A stretch of 64,000 bases of DNA from positions 1,798,001 through 1,862,000 of the forward strand of contig NZ_JAVIWI010000001.1 of the NCBI RefSeq assembly GCF_034314085.1, read 5' to 3'. The position numbers and the translations under genes are program-made. The notes beneath the pieces were generated by a model. The model saw only the letters and a list, made by a program, of their open reading frames with translations. It was not told the DNA's origin and searched no databases. Origin of the DNA: Undibacterium sp. 5I1 (lineage in GTDB: Bacteria; Pseudomonadota; Gammaproteobacteria; Burkholderiales; Burkholderiaceae_D). Of the stretch, positions 35,467 to 45,723 are shown piece after piece (position 1 is the first letter of the stretch; the number at the start of each line of letters is the position of its first letter).

Positions 35467-36428
35467 CAGGCGGTACCGCCGTAGGCTTGTGAAAGGCTAC
35501 CGAACAGATAGCTAATTTTGCCCGCTTGTGAGGCAACAATACGCAGCCAATGAAACGACTTCAAGGGTTTAAAAGGCAACAGCACAATCGCCAGGCCAGC
35601 AGCAATCAACAACTGTATCGCCGCCCTCACCGCAAGATAAGCGGCACGACCATGGCGAGAAAATCCGTACTTCATCGCAAGCTCGGTACGCATAAACAGT
35701 TGTCCGGTGCGATAAGAGCGTTGTACCAGCCATTTGGCTTGGGCCCGCTCCAGCGGTATCCATTCATACACCGGCGCCTCATCACACCAGACCATCACCG
35801 CGCCGTTGGCGGCAAGTTGCCGGAACAAGATAGAGTCTTCGCCACCGGTTTTACCGTAGGCCGCGTCAAACGGACCGCTCTTGTAGTCTATGCTGGGGTC
35901 ACCATTATCCAACTTGCAAAGCTGCATTAATGCGCTACGTCGGATTAACACATTCCCACTGCGGGCATCGGTATGGTCGATGAGGGTACCGGTAAGCAGG
36001 CGGCGCCGATCAAAATAGCCGCCACGTCGCAACCAGCCAGCTACGCCGTCGGCGTATTCTGCCAGGACTGGCGCAAATACAACATCGGCGTGATAGCTTT
36101 GCTGGGTGAGGATTAAGGCGGCAAGCCAGCCATCAATGGGGCGTTCGTCATCGTCAATAAAGACAACCCAAGTACCGACTGCGGCATGCACTGCAGCATT
36201 TCTAGCAAGAGAAATATTTGGCTCACTGAGAGCAATGGCGACTAAATTTTCGCACCAGGTGGATTGCGCCAAAGCCAATACTGATTTTGCTGATTGTGCG
36301 GGATCGTTATCAACCACAACAATCTGTACCGAGACATTATTGACATTCTGGTGCCGGATTGCCGTCAACAAATTTGCCAGCAGTTCCGGGCGTCGGAAAG
36401 TGCAAATGCAGATACTGATATCGGTCAT
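35466..36428 (-). CDS. Glycosyltransferase family 2
   Basis: A 320-residue GT-A enzyme: ISICICTFRRPELLANLL opens the nucleotide-sugar fold, VVDNDP follows, and FIDDDERPIDGWL carries the DxD metal motif. A long helical C-terminus contains two hydrophobic segments (AAYLAVRAAIQLLIAAGLAIVLLPF) that may anchor it to the membrane. Cytoplasmic side, exopolysaccharide assembly. Adjacent to EpsG (8-bp gap) and overlapping the acyltransferase. Confidence 0.9.
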   Translation of the reverse strand: MTDISICICTFRRPELLANLLTAIRHQNVNNVSVQIVVVDNDPAQSAKSVLALAQSTWCENLVAIALSEPNISLARNAAVHAAVGTWVVFIDDDERPIDGWLAALILTQQSYHADVVFAPVLAEYADGVAGWLRRGGYFDRRRLLTGTLIDHTDARSGNVLIRRSALMQLCKLDNGDPSIDYKSGPFDAAYGKTGGEDSILFRQLAANGAVMVWCDEAPVYEWIPLERAQAKWLVQRSYRTGQLFMRTELAMKYGFSRHGRAAYLAVRAAIQLLIAAGLAIVLLPFKPLKSFHWLRIVASQAGKISYLFGSLSQAYGGTA

Positions 36429-36436
36429 ATTGATTT

Positions 36437-37498
36437 TTATCGGAAAATTTTTGCGGATAATTTTGCAAAAAACCCCTGGCGACCACGCATAAAATTAGCT
36501 GTTTGATTTGCTTGGCCAATCGGATTGTCATTATCGTCTGCACTTTCAGCCAACTGGTTATAGACCGTGCCCAGTATCTCAACACCTGCCGCTTGCAGAT
36601 CAGACATGGTTTGGCGCAGAAGTGCGAGCTGCGTAACATCTTTGCGTGCCAATACCAATGCAGCGCCAATTTGGTGTGACACTATCTGAGCATCCGATGC
36701 CAGCGATGATGCATGAGTATCAACCACAAAAGCATCAAACTGATCCCAGCAAGACGCTAGCAAATTATGCAGATTGGGCGCGCGCAATATCTCTAAAGGA
36801 TTGGGCGGCTTGGGTCCCGCTGGCAAAATATGTAAATTAGGCATGAGCTTAATTAGCACATCATCCATTAACTTGCGCCCAGCCAAAATCGATGACAAAC
36901 CATCGGGACGATCTAATCCAAAATAATCCTGTTGAGCAGAGTCACGTAAATCGGCATCAATCAACAAAGTACGCTTTCCAGACTGCGACAAGGCAATTGC
37001 GAGACTCGCCGCCATATAACTTTTACCCTCGCCGTTTGCAGGACTGACGATAGTGATTTTGATTTTGTCTTTTTGCTCGAACTTGAGCAACAACTCACTC
37101 CGTAAGCGGCGAATCTCTTCCGATTCCAGACAAAATGGATAATGCAAAATCTTTAATGAAGGATGCGCTTTGCCAACTAATAAGTTCTTTGATGCATAAC
37201 CAAATTGCTCGCTCAATGCTAGATTCAATTGATCTGATGTGAGAAAACCTAAGGACAACGCAGCGTCTCCAAAGCGCAGATTTTTTTCTATTTGTGTGCG
37301 GGCAATTTCTTCAATCTGTGGCGTCGTCAAGAGACCTTTTTCAAGAAAGAGTTCTCCGAGGCGACCGATTTTAGGCAACTCCGATTCGCTCACTGGCGTG
37401 ACTAAATGCTGAGCAGTATCTGTGGCTGAATCAGTAGTGGGATTAATAGTCGCTGTACTAGCAAATGCAGCAGGCAATTCTGATGGAAGCTTACCCAC
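36437..37498 (-). CDS. epsG: Chain-length regulating tyrosine kinase EpsG-like
   Basis: A BY-kinase of the CpsD/CapB type that partners the EpsF copolymerase. The 353-residue protein has an N-terminal GspE-N/MshEN-like helical segment (GELFLEKGLLTTPQIEEIA and SLGFLTSDQLNLALSEQFG). A MinD-like ATPase follows with Walker A SPANGEGKSYMAASLAIA and the Walker A' region RTLLIDADLRD. The start is a GTG at 37498, five bases after a perfect AGGAGG, overlapping the epsF stop by 8 bp. The ATG at 37522 lacks such a site. No Tyr-rich C-terminal cluster is visible, so autophosphorylation is doubtful. Confidence 0.88.
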   Translation of the reverse strand: MGKLPSELPAAFASTATINPTTDSATDTAQHLVTPVSESELPKIGRLGELFLEKGLLTTPQIEEIARTQIEKNLRFGDAALSLGFLTSDQLNLALSEQFGYASKNLLVGKAHPSLKILHYPFCLESEEIRRLRSELLLKFEQKDKIKITIVSPANGEGKSYMAASLAIALSQSGKRTLLIDADLRDSAQQDYFGLDRPDGLSSILAGRKLMDDVLIKLMPNLHILPAGPKPPNPLEILRAPNLHNLLASCWDQFDAFVVDTHASSLASDAQIVSHQIGAALVLARKDVTQLALLRQTMSDLQAAGVEILGTVYNQLAESADDNDNPIGQANQTANFMRGRQGFFAKLSAKIFR

Positions 37499-38933
37499 GC
37501 AGGCCTCCTGATTTTTCAGCATCTATCATTTTCTGATGATCAAATAGTTTTTCTGCGAAACCGACTTTGGCTAATACCGGCACCTCAAACTCTCGCTCTA
37601 AATCGTCAATACAACGCACACGTCGATGCGCCAACTCCAGTAAGAATGCCGCGCCTAAGCCCAAGAATATTCCAGCGATCAAACCAAAAATGACATTATT
37701 ACGGAGCAAAGGCTTAGATTGTTTTTCGGGTAGCTCTGCGCTACGCATCAAGGTCGCATTAGATATCACAACATTACTGGTCATCAGCAAATCATCAAAT
37801 TTTTGTATCGCAGCGTTATAAATTTTTTGCACGCTATCCAATTGACGTTGATAAGAGCTAATCACATCTCTGTGTATTTTGTTTGCCAGCGTGCGCTTTT
37901 CGTATATCGCTATATCCGCTGCAATGACCTTCTCTTGTTGCTGCAAACGCGATTCATTCGACAGCAGAGCCGCGACTGCGGTGGCTGATTCTATTTTCAA
38001 GCGATCATTTAAGGATTTGAGCTCGCCCTCTATCGCCACGTAACGAGGATGCCGCACACCTAAGGAAGTTTTTGCATTGGCTAATTGCATTTCCAGCGTA
38101 CTAATACCTGCTTTCAGCCCGGATATATTCCCTATGCCGGCGATCTCCGGGAGGTCGGCACCAAGATTACCACCATGCATCAAGCGTTCTAAAGATTGGC
38201 GTTTGGCTTGAGCCTCGATTCGTGCCACTTGCACCTCAACCAGATGCACGCCCAGACTTTCCATTTGTTTGGACTCGGGATCTGCACGCTCATCTGCGTC
38301 AATGATCTGGTGTTCTTGCTGATAGCTTGTGAGTTTCTTTTGCAAATCATCAATTTGCCTGCTCATATTCTCTAATTGAGCATTGTATTGATCCCGTCTT
38401 GCCCGGGCAGGCGCATTCGCCATTTCTGTCGATAATTCCATATACGATTTGACGACAGAATTAACCATATCTTTTGCATCTTGCCGATTATTTGATGCGT
38501 AGCCGACCTCAACGACACGACTATTTTTGTGCTGCGTGACCTCGATATTTTTGACGATTTCTTCCGCCATCGCCCGCATACCACTCTGCTCTCCATATTT
38601 TTTAATATACGCTTGTGCCGCACTGCTGCTCTCAAGTCTGCGCTCTGCAATCACACGATCTGCAACTTGCACGCTCTTAATCACATCAAACTGCGTCTGC
38701 AAAAAACTCTCATCTTGCAGTGGATTAAACTGGCGACCACCAATCGGATCATTGATACGGTAATCGATGTAAATATCGGATGTAGCAATATAAGTTTTGG
38801 GTAATACCAGACTAGCTACCATGGCAATGGCAACGGCAACGACCACAACAGCGGCAATTAATATGCGCCGGGCATATAAAATTGCGCCAATTTGCGAGAA
38901 GGACAATAGCAGATCGCCGGGAGAATTTCGCAT
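37491..38933 (-). CDS. epsF: Polysaccharide chain-length determinant EpsF-like
   Basis: A 480-residue Wzz/GumC-type copolymerase. A first membrane helix (RILIAAVVVVAVAIAMVASLVL) and a second near the C-terminus (NNVIFGLIAGIFLGLGAAFLL) flank a long periplasmic coiled-coil domain. The conserved ATSDIYIDYR and SAELPEKQSKPLL segments stand next to the helices. It controls polymer length at the inner membrane with EpsG. The start at 38933 (MRNSPGDLLLSF) is preferred; a longer TTG-initiated frame overlaps epsE. Confidence 0.9.
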   Translation of the reverse strand: MRNSPGDLLLSFSQIGAILYARRILIAAVVVVAVAIAMVASLVLPKTYIATSDIYIDYRINDPIGGRQFNPLQDESFLQTQFDVIKSVQVADRVIAERRLESSSAAQAYIKKYGEQSGMRAMAEEIVKNIEVTQHKNSRVVEVGYASNNRQDAKDMVNSVVKSYMELSTEMANAPARARRDQYNAQLENMSRQIDDLQKKLTSYQQEHQIIDADERADPESKQMESLGVHLVEVQVARIEAQAKRQSLERLMHGGNLGADLPEIAGIGNISGLKAGISTLEMQLANAKTSLGVRHPRYVAIEGELKSLNDRLKIESATAVAALLSNESRLQQQEKVIAADIAIYEKRTLANKIHRDVISSYQRQLDSVQKIYNAAIQKFDDLLMTSNVVISNATLMRSAELPEKQSKPLLRNNVIFGLIAGIFLGLGAAFLLELAHRRVRCIDDLEREFEVPVLAKVGFAEKLFDHQKMIDAEKSGGLRG

Positions 38934-38946
38934 AGTTTCAGTCGCT

Positions 38947-40086
38947 TTAAAACAGACGTTCGTTAATAAAAACAACATCGCCTGGTAGCACCTGATCGGT
39001 TATTTTTGCAGGAATTTCTTTGACTGCGCCCTCGTCTGTTTTGCGATAAATAATCATGCGGCGCGTTGAACCGCGCTCGGTTACACCGCCACCGATAGAC
39101 AACACACGCATCACCGTCAACTCTTCTTCTATCGGGTAATTGCCTGGCTTTCTGACCTCGCCATAGACATAAAACGATTTCTGCGCGGAGACAAATAAGA
39201 CATCATTTGGCAATATTTTTTGATTCAGTTTTTCTGATATTTGTACCGTCTGAGCATCAATTTTTAGCGGAATATAATCTACTGATTCAGCGGCCGCATT
39301 AGCTTGCCCTTTGGCCTGCCCATTCGTGCGACGCATAATGCTGATCCCTTTATCAGCGCGTCCATTTAAACCACCAGCTAAACTGAGCGCATCCAACAAA
39401 GTTATTTGCCCTTGTAAGGGATAACGTCCTGGTCGCTGTACTTCACCCAGTACAGAAAAACTGCGGCTTAACTGCTGCAATACTTTAATCGCAACTTTGG
39501 GACTGCGTACGTATTGTCCTTGCTCTAAGCGATCTGCAAACAGGCTGGCAATCTCTGCCGGCGTCTTGCCTTTGGTATCTATCACGCCAACCAAAGGCAA
39601 GGTAATCACACCGGTTTCTCCGACGGTGACATCTGCAGTCAAATCTGGTTGACCAAATACGGTGACTAAAAGTTGATCGCCGATACCGACGAGATCACGA
39701 ACATTATCGGCACTGTCGACGTTATCGGTGTAGTTAATATTTTTGACATTACCTGCATTGGTATCCGCTTTAAAGTCCGCTTTGATGTCGCCGTTTGTTT
39801 CTTTAGTTTTTTCGTTCAGAGGGGCTTTTTCGCCGCTTGCTACCGAATTATTTTTGAACGGATTATTTTTGAACGGACTATCCTTAGCGTTGCTGATCTC
39901 ACTAGCCGTAATCCTGTCGAGTAATTTTAGACTCAGAGCAGCGTCAGTAGTATTGGCTGGCTGAGCTTGGGTCGCCTTTGCATCGATGGTTTGTGCATAC
40001 AAAGGAGAACCAAAAACTAAAAACAATAGCAGGCTGCACAGAGCTTGAACTCGATAATTATGATGACGGCAAAGTGAAAAATTCAT
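38947..40086 (-). CDS. epsE: Polysaccharide export outer membrane protein EpsE-like (SLBB)
   Basis: The 379-residue protein has a signal peptide (LLLFLVFGSPLYAQ). About 100 residues follow that are rich in Lys, Asn and Asp and have FKNNPFKNN repeats. A Poly_export domain comes next (VGIGDQLLVTVFGQPDLTADV), then SLBB domains (SFSVLGEVQRPGRYPL; FYVYGEVRKPGNYPIEE). It forms the Wza-like exit pore. There is no lipobox cysteine at the usual place, unlike Wza. First gene of the minus-strand epsE-epsF-epsG-GT-acyltransferase unit. Confidence 0.92.
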   Translation of the reverse strand: MNFSLCRHHNYRVQALCSLLLFLVFGSPLYAQTIDAKATQAQPANTTDAALSLKLLDRITASEISNAKDSPFKNNPFKNNSVASGEKAPLNEKTKETNGDIKADFKADTNAGNVKNINYTDNVDSADNVRDLVGIGDQLLVTVFGQPDLTADVTVGETGVITLPLVGVIDTKGKTPAEIASLFADRLEQGQYVRSPKVAIKVLQQLSRSFSVLGEVQRPGRYPLQGQITLLDALSLAGGLNGRADKGISIMRRTNGQAKGQANAAAESVDYIPLKIDAQTVQISEKLNQKILPNDVLFVSAQKSFYVYGEVRKPGNYPIEEELTVMRVLSIGGGVTERGSTRRMIIYRKTDEGAVKEIPAKITDQVLPGDVVFINERLF

Positions 40087-40433
40087 CTCTCTGGGTGTCC
40101 TGCTTTAAAAGAACTCAATTCTATCTTGCTATAACAAACTATTTGCAAATTTTTGTCATGAAAACAATCTGGCTAAGATATAAACTCCTGAAAATTCATG
40201 ACTTGATGTTGTGAATTTCTATTGATGTTATTTTTGCCATAATTGATAACAATAATTAACTTTTTATTGATTGTTGATCGCATGCAAACTAAGTTAACAT
40301 AAGTAAAGCATTCTCGCAGGCATTAGAACGCGCTAACAGCGAAACCAAGCAGTCAAACTAATCGTATGTTAGTGCGCGCTAAAAGATTGTATTGATCATC
40401 AACATCGCTCGAGAACACAAAGGTACACCCATC
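40087..40433. promoter_or_regulatory. Divergent promoter region of the exopolysaccharide locus
   Basis: This 347-bp gap lies between epsE (minus) and the glycosyltransferase (plus). It contains an inverted repeat AAATTCA / TGAATTT at 40192-40218. A longer imperfect inverted repeat TTAGAACGCGCTAAC / GTTAGTGCGCGCTAA lies at 40323-40382. No gene is seen. Both are candidate regulator sites or leader structures; no regulator gene is adjacent. Confidence 0.5.
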
Positions 40434-41399
40434 ATGCAACCCACTTCTTTACCAGATCCAGCGACCATCGCAGCAATCCACGTACCACATCCACCAGAAT
40501 ATCCAACGCGCGCGGTACCTTTGGTCATCATTGCCCCTGTGCGTGACGAGGCCGATTTAATCCAACTAACACTAGATTCCATGGTTACGCAAACTGTGCG
40601 TCCGGTGGAGTGGATTATTGTGGATGATGGGTCAAAAGACAACACGGCCGATATCGTCAGGGCTTATGCAGAAAAATATAGTTTTATTCGGCTGGTACAA
40701 AGGCCAGATCGTGGCTTCCGTAAAGTCGGTGGCGGCGTTGTTGCAGCGTTTAAATATGGGATTACGCAAATTGCGCATAGCGAGTACGAATATATTGCGA
40801 AACTAGATGGTGACATGTCTTTTGGTCCGCACTATCTCGAAATCATGTTCAAAGAATTTGAGGCAAATCCAAAACTAGCATCGGTATCAGGCAAAGTTTA
40901 TCGAGAAGAAGGCGGCGAGAAAATCGAAGAATATATTATCGATGAACATGTCGCCGGACAATTCAAACTATATCGTCGCAGCGCTTTTGAAGAAATTGGT
41001 GGTTTTGTCGAAGAAGTCATGTGGGATGGCATAGACGTTCACTCTGCACGGATGAAGGGATGGAAAACCTTTAGTTTTTATCATACAGATGCGGTTTTGA
41101 TGCACCACCGCTTGATGGGATCGTCAGACAAAAATGTATATCGTGGTCGTCTTCGTTGGGGACGCGGGATTTGGTTTATGGGTTATCACCCAGTATATGC
41201 ACTAGCCTCCAGCATTTTTCGCATGCGAGAAAAACCCTTCGTCATTGGTGGCATATTAATCATGGCTGGTTATTTAGGTGCGGCGCTCAAACGCGCTCCC
41301 CAATATGACAATCTGGAATTCCGTCAGCATCTGCATCAATGGCAATTGGAAAAGATTAAGACTCTATTCGTTAAAAATAGTAAGGGAGATAAAGCTTGA
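40434..41399 (+). CDS. Glycosyltransferase family 2
   Basis: The 321-residue enzyme has the GT-A elements PLVIIAPVRDEADLIQLTL, WIIVDDGSKDNT, AKLDGDMSFGPHYLE (DxD) and EEVMWDGIDVHSARMKGW. It is predicted cytoplasmic with a hydrophobic segment near the C-terminus (FVIGGILIMAGYLGAAL). The ATG at 40434 is chosen over an in-frame TTG at 40392. It precedes the undecaprenyl-phosphate transferase by 64 bp and probably shares its transcript. Confidence 0.9.
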   Translation: MQPTSLPDPATIAAIHVPHPPEYPTRAVPLVIIAPVRDEADLIQLTLDSMVTQTVRPVEWIIVDDGSKDNTADIVRAYAEKYSFIRLVQRPDRGFRKVGGGVVAAFKYGITQIAHSEYEYIAKLDGDMSFGPHYLEIMFKEFEANPKLASVSGKVYREEGGEKIEEYIIDEHVAGQFKLYRRSAFEEIGGFVEEVMWDGIDVHSARMKGWKTFSFYHTDAVLMHHRLMGSSDKNVYRGRLRWGRGIWFMGYHPVYALASSIFRMREKPFVIGGILIMAGYLGAALKRAPQYDNLEFRQHLHQWQLEKIKTLFVKNSKGDKA

Positions 41400-41463
41400 T
41401 GGTAGTTACCCAGTCTTTTAATGTTTTATTTGTCATATCAGACCACGACGAAAGACAAATTTA

Positions 41464-42882
41464 ATGATGAATATCACTTCGCATGGCAGAGGCACGCAAT
41501 CATCACAAATATTAACGGTATTGGTTGGGATTACATTTGGCGTCACTATTTCGCTGACGCTGGTCGGCATCATGCTGTTTTATGACAACACAGATATAGA
41601 TACGTTTGGTTTGCGTTTAATTATTGCGGGGCTGTCTAGCATCATTGTATTTTCCAGCCACAGACTGCTAAATTCGCTGCAAGACAAACGTATTTTCTTG
41701 TTACTCCCCAGTCTTAGTGTCCGCTGGCTAGTCGTATTCACCTTGGTATTGCTTAGTGCATATGTAGACAAAAGTGCTGATCGCTTATCGCGCGCAGTCA
41801 TGCTTACCTGGCTACTATTGACACCGGTGTCTTTATTGCTGACTGCATTAGCTATTCGTTTGTTTGCCGCACTTTTTTACTCTAATCCCGCACGACGCCG
41901 TAAAGCAGTACTGATTTGGTCTAATTCAGCTTGCGCTGACTTGGTTGAATCCTTGCGTAACACGCCTCTAGCTGCGATTGATGTCGTTGGCTTTTTTGAT
42001 AACCGCACTGAATCGCGCCCACCAAGTAATCTACCGCGCTTAGGCGATCTGAATGATGTCACTGAATGGCTGGTCGATCCTATTACAGGAGAGCTCGCAG
42101 TAGAAGTTGTTTTCATTGGCCTTAACATGAGAGAGCCACCCGAATTAGCGGAAATCATTGCGATTTTGCAAGACAGCACAGTATCTACCTACTTTGTTCC
42201 TGAGTCACTGATTTTTGGCATGCCGGGAATACAGTTGCGCGAAATGGCTGGCAAACCAGTTTTGGCGTCAACAGAAACACCGTTCATTGGCTTGGCGGCG
42301 CTACCAAAACGGCTATTGGATTTATTCGGTGCAACACTAGGCTTAATCTTGTTATCGCCACTATTTCTGATCATAGCGATTGGCGTAAAACTGAGCTCAC
42401 CGGGGCCGGTTCTATTTAAACAAAAACGCTATGGCGTCGCGGGGAAGCCAATCAATATTTACAAGTTCAGGAGCATGATTAATCACAACTCAAAAGGGCC
42501 TGTGATACAAGCAACGGTCGGTGATAATCGCGTTACCCGGTTTGGTCGTTTTATCCGTCGTACCTCGATTGATGAACTACCACAATTACTCAACGTTATT
42601 CAAGGAAATATGAGCCTGGTTGGCCCAAGGCCACATGCCGTTGAACATAACGAACTTTATCGCAAATTAGTGGATGGCTATATGCTCAGACACAAGATAA
42701 AACCAGGAATCACAGGCTGGGCACAGGTTAACGGATTCCGCGGAGAAACCGAAACACTGGAAAAAATGCAAAGTCGGGTTGATTATGATTTGTACTATAT
42801 CCAGCACTGGTCGGTCTGGTTGGATATCGTGATTATGTGGCGTACTGTAAGTGTTTTGTTTGGTGACAAAAACGCTTATTGA
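41464..42882 (+). CDS. Undecaprenyl-phosphate sugar phosphotransferase (WcaJ/EpsB-like)
   Basis: The 472-residue protein starts the repeat unit by loading a sugar phosphate on undecaprenyl phosphate. It has four N-terminal membrane helices, a CoA-binding-like soluble domain (about 145-270) and a C-terminal Bac_transf domain. That domain has a membrane re-entrant helix, NIYKFRSM, RTSIDELPQLLNVIQGNMS and LVGPRPH. GITGWAQVNGFRGET closes the catalytic domain. The full-length architecture distinguishes it from small WbaP-only enzymes. Sugar specificity (glucose or galactose) cannot be read. Confidence 0.93.
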   Translation: MMNITSHGRGTQSSQILTVLVGITFGVTISLTLVGIMLFYDNTDIDTFGLRLIIAGLSSIIVFSSHRLLNSLQDKRIFLLLPSLSVRWLVVFTLVLLSAYVDKSADRLSRAVMLTWLLLTPVSLLLTALAIRLFAALFYSNPARRRKAVLIWSNSACADLVESLRNTPLAAIDVVGFFDNRTESRPPSNLPRLGDLNDVTEWLVDPITGELAVEVVFIGLNMREPPELAEIIAILQDSTVSTYFVPESLIFGMPGIQLREMAGKPVLASTETPFIGLAALPKRLLDLFGATLGLILLSPLFLIIAIGVKLSSPGPVLFKQKRYGVAGKPINIYKFRSMINHNSKGPVIQATVGDNRVTRFGRFIRRTSIDELPQLLNVIQGNMSLVGPRPHAVEHNELYRKLVDGYMLRHKIKPGITGWAQVNGFRGETETLEKMQSRVDYDLYYIQHWSVWLDIVIMWRTVSVLFGDKNAY

Positions 42883-42937
42883 TGATTAGCCTGGCATCAA
42901 AAATGGATCAGTTTTAAGACCTGATCTTCTTCATCGA

Positions 42938-43026
42938 AAATTAATAAATTAGGGGAGTATGTAGCGAAAACAACCTATTCCCACGCAAACACCTGCACAA
43001 TAAAATATACTGCAACGAGTATATAA
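42938..43026. repeat. Dispersed structured repeat, copy E (rearranged)
   Basis: One half, on the minus strand, reads ATATACTCGTTGCAGTATATT followed by TTGTGCA, as in the other copies. The other end, AAATTAGGGGAGTATGT, is in the opposite orientation to that expected. The copy looks inverted internally or joined from two partial copies. It lies between converging genes (sugar transferase and YihY). Confidence 0.6.
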
Positions 43027-43140
43027 TGTAAATTAGCTGATCTTAGACTCACTAAATTTCAAGCTTAAGCGCTTGCCGCCCTTTGACTCTTCAATAGGTT
43101 TGAACACTGGTCGAAAAAATCTCTGCATCGGTTGAGCAGA

Positions 43141-43182
43141 ATTAAACAAGTGACATTAAGCAAGCGAGATTAAACCCTCTAC
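43141..43182. repeat. Three degenerate 14-bp tandem repeats
   Basis: ATTAAACAAGTGAC, ATTAAGCAAGCGAG and ATTAAACCCTCTAC follow one another just after the stop codon of the YihY gene (on the minus strand). Confidence 0.6.
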
Positions 43183-43196
43183 CCATCAAATCAATC

Positions 43197-44489
43197 TCAA
43201 GCTGGGGTCTGTAAACCTGAAAAATAGCTTTCCAAACTCTGCTGCAAACCCTGCTCTATTACTTGCTCTGTCTGTTTTGCCAGTAGATTCGTCGTACTGG
43301 CCTTGAATACAAATAATCGATAAATATCTGCTAGTTTGAGTTGTGCCGGATTGGCTAGCAATACCCATCGCTCAGCATCGTCGTTCAATTTTTTCCACCA
43401 GACAGTCTTATCCGATTCAGGCGCATCGGAGACCACTCTGGCGACCCAACCGACTTCAAGCATCTGCTCTAACAAGCCATCAATCTCGTCCATGCCAAAG
43501 CGGGTTTGAATCCGTATTGCAGACACATCAACCGCTGCCGCATCTTGGGCGTTGCGGGCGATGAACAATACTTTCAAAATTTCGATTGCGTCAATAAATG
43601 CGCTGCCAGGTGCAGGCTTATGCCACCATCGCTCAAATTTTACGATTGGCAATGCCGCCGCGATCACTGCGCCAATCAAAGTAATCAGCCAGGACAAATA
43701 AATCCACACCAAAAAAATCGGTACCGCGGCGAGTGCACCGTATACCACGGTGTAAGTAGGGAACTTGGTGACGAAGACCGCAAACAAACGTTTAGCCATT
43801 TCAAAAGCAATCGCCGCAAACAAGCCGCCCCAAATCGCATCATGCCAATCGACCGTTCGATTGGGGACGCCCATGTACAACAAAGTGAATGCGATGGTGG
43901 TGAAAAGCACCGAAATTAAGGTATAAAAAACATCTCCAGCCATGGGCATTACGCCAACCACACCGCTAGTGGCAGTGACTAAGTAAGAAGTCACCGTAAT
44001 CGACACGCCAATCAGCAACGGCCCTAAGGTCACTATCGCCCAATAGACTAGTATTCGCTTAATCAATGGACGAGTTCTTTTGACTTGCCAAATTTGGTTA
44101 AACGACTTGTCGATCATCGCCAAGGTTGCCACCGCTGTCACCATTAAAGCAACGCCACCTACCGCCGACAAACGTGTTGCCTTGGTCGCAAATTGCGTTA
44201 GATAACCCAAAATCACATTCGAGATTTCTCTCGGCATCAGGCTTTTAATAAAATACGCTTCCAGCGAAGATCGAAAGGTATTGAACAAGGGGAAAGCGGT
44301 AAAAATCGCCAAGGCGATAGTCAAAATGGGCACCAATGCCAATACCGTCGTAAACGTTAAACTGCCTGCAACTTGCGGCAAGCGGCCTTCAAGTAAACGC
44401 TGGTAAGCAAACTGGAACAGATTACGCATCCGCCCCCAAGAAAATTTACGCATAGATTTTTTCTTTAGTACATCATCAAACAAATACAT
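43197..44489 (-). CDS. YihY/BrkB family inner membrane protein
   Basis: The 430-residue protein has the family core of six helices with LPQVAGSLTFTTVLALVPILT and VYGALAAVPIFLVWIYLSWLI. A C-terminal soluble domain of about 130 residues resembles a winged helix (GMDEIDGLLEQMLEVGWV). YihY proteins were long annotated as RNase BN by mistake; their role in the envelope is unknown. The start could be 44489 or MRKFSWGRM at 44453. A preceding TTG at 44492 is unlikely. Confidence 0.87.
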   Translation of the reverse strand: MYLFDDVLKKKSMRKFSWGRMRNLFQFAYQRLLEGRLPQVAGSLTFTTVLALVPILTIALAIFTAFPLFNTFRSSLEAYFIKSLMPREISNVILGYLTQFATKATRLSAVGGVALMVTAVATLAMIDKSFNQIWQVKRTRPLIKRILVYWAIVTLGPLLIGVSITVTSYLVTATSGVVGVMPMAGDVFYTLISVLFTTIAFTLLYMGVPNRTVDWHDAIWGGLFAAIAFEMAKRLFAVFVTKFPTYTVVYGALAAVPIFLVWIYLSWLITLIGAVIAAALPIVKFERWWHKPAPGSAFIDAIEILKVLFIARNAQDAAAVDVSAIRIQTRFGMDEIDGLLEQMLEVGWVARVVSDAPESDKTVWWKKLNDDAERWVLLANPAQLKLADIYRLFVFKASTTNLLAKQTEQVIEQGLQQSLESYFSGLQTPA

Positions 44490-44600
44490 CAACCAACATC
44501 TCTCTGAATAAGTCCATCACGTGCGCGCTGTAGTGTTCCTAAGTACTGAGCTAGGGAGCTTCTAAGCAATTAGCTTATCTGGCAAGACTCATCGCGCTAA

Positions 44601-45631
<1,031 letters not shown>

Positions 45632-45642
45632 ATTTCTTCAGC

Positions 45643-45708
45643 TTAATTTAATGCAGGCTAAATACAGGTTCAGTGCAAATTCAACGCAGGTTTAATATAG
45701 GTTCAATG
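45643..45708. repeat. Six degenerate 11-bp tandem repeats
   Basis: The units TTAATTTAATG, CAGGCTAAATA, CAGGTTCAGTG, CAAATTCAACG, CAGGTTTAATA and TAGGTTCAATG are exactly 11 bp each and fill the spacer upstream of the FAD oxidase gene. An 11-bp period places each unit on nearly the same face of the helix. Confidence 0.7.
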
Positions 45709-45723
45709 TTCGAGTCCGTTCAT

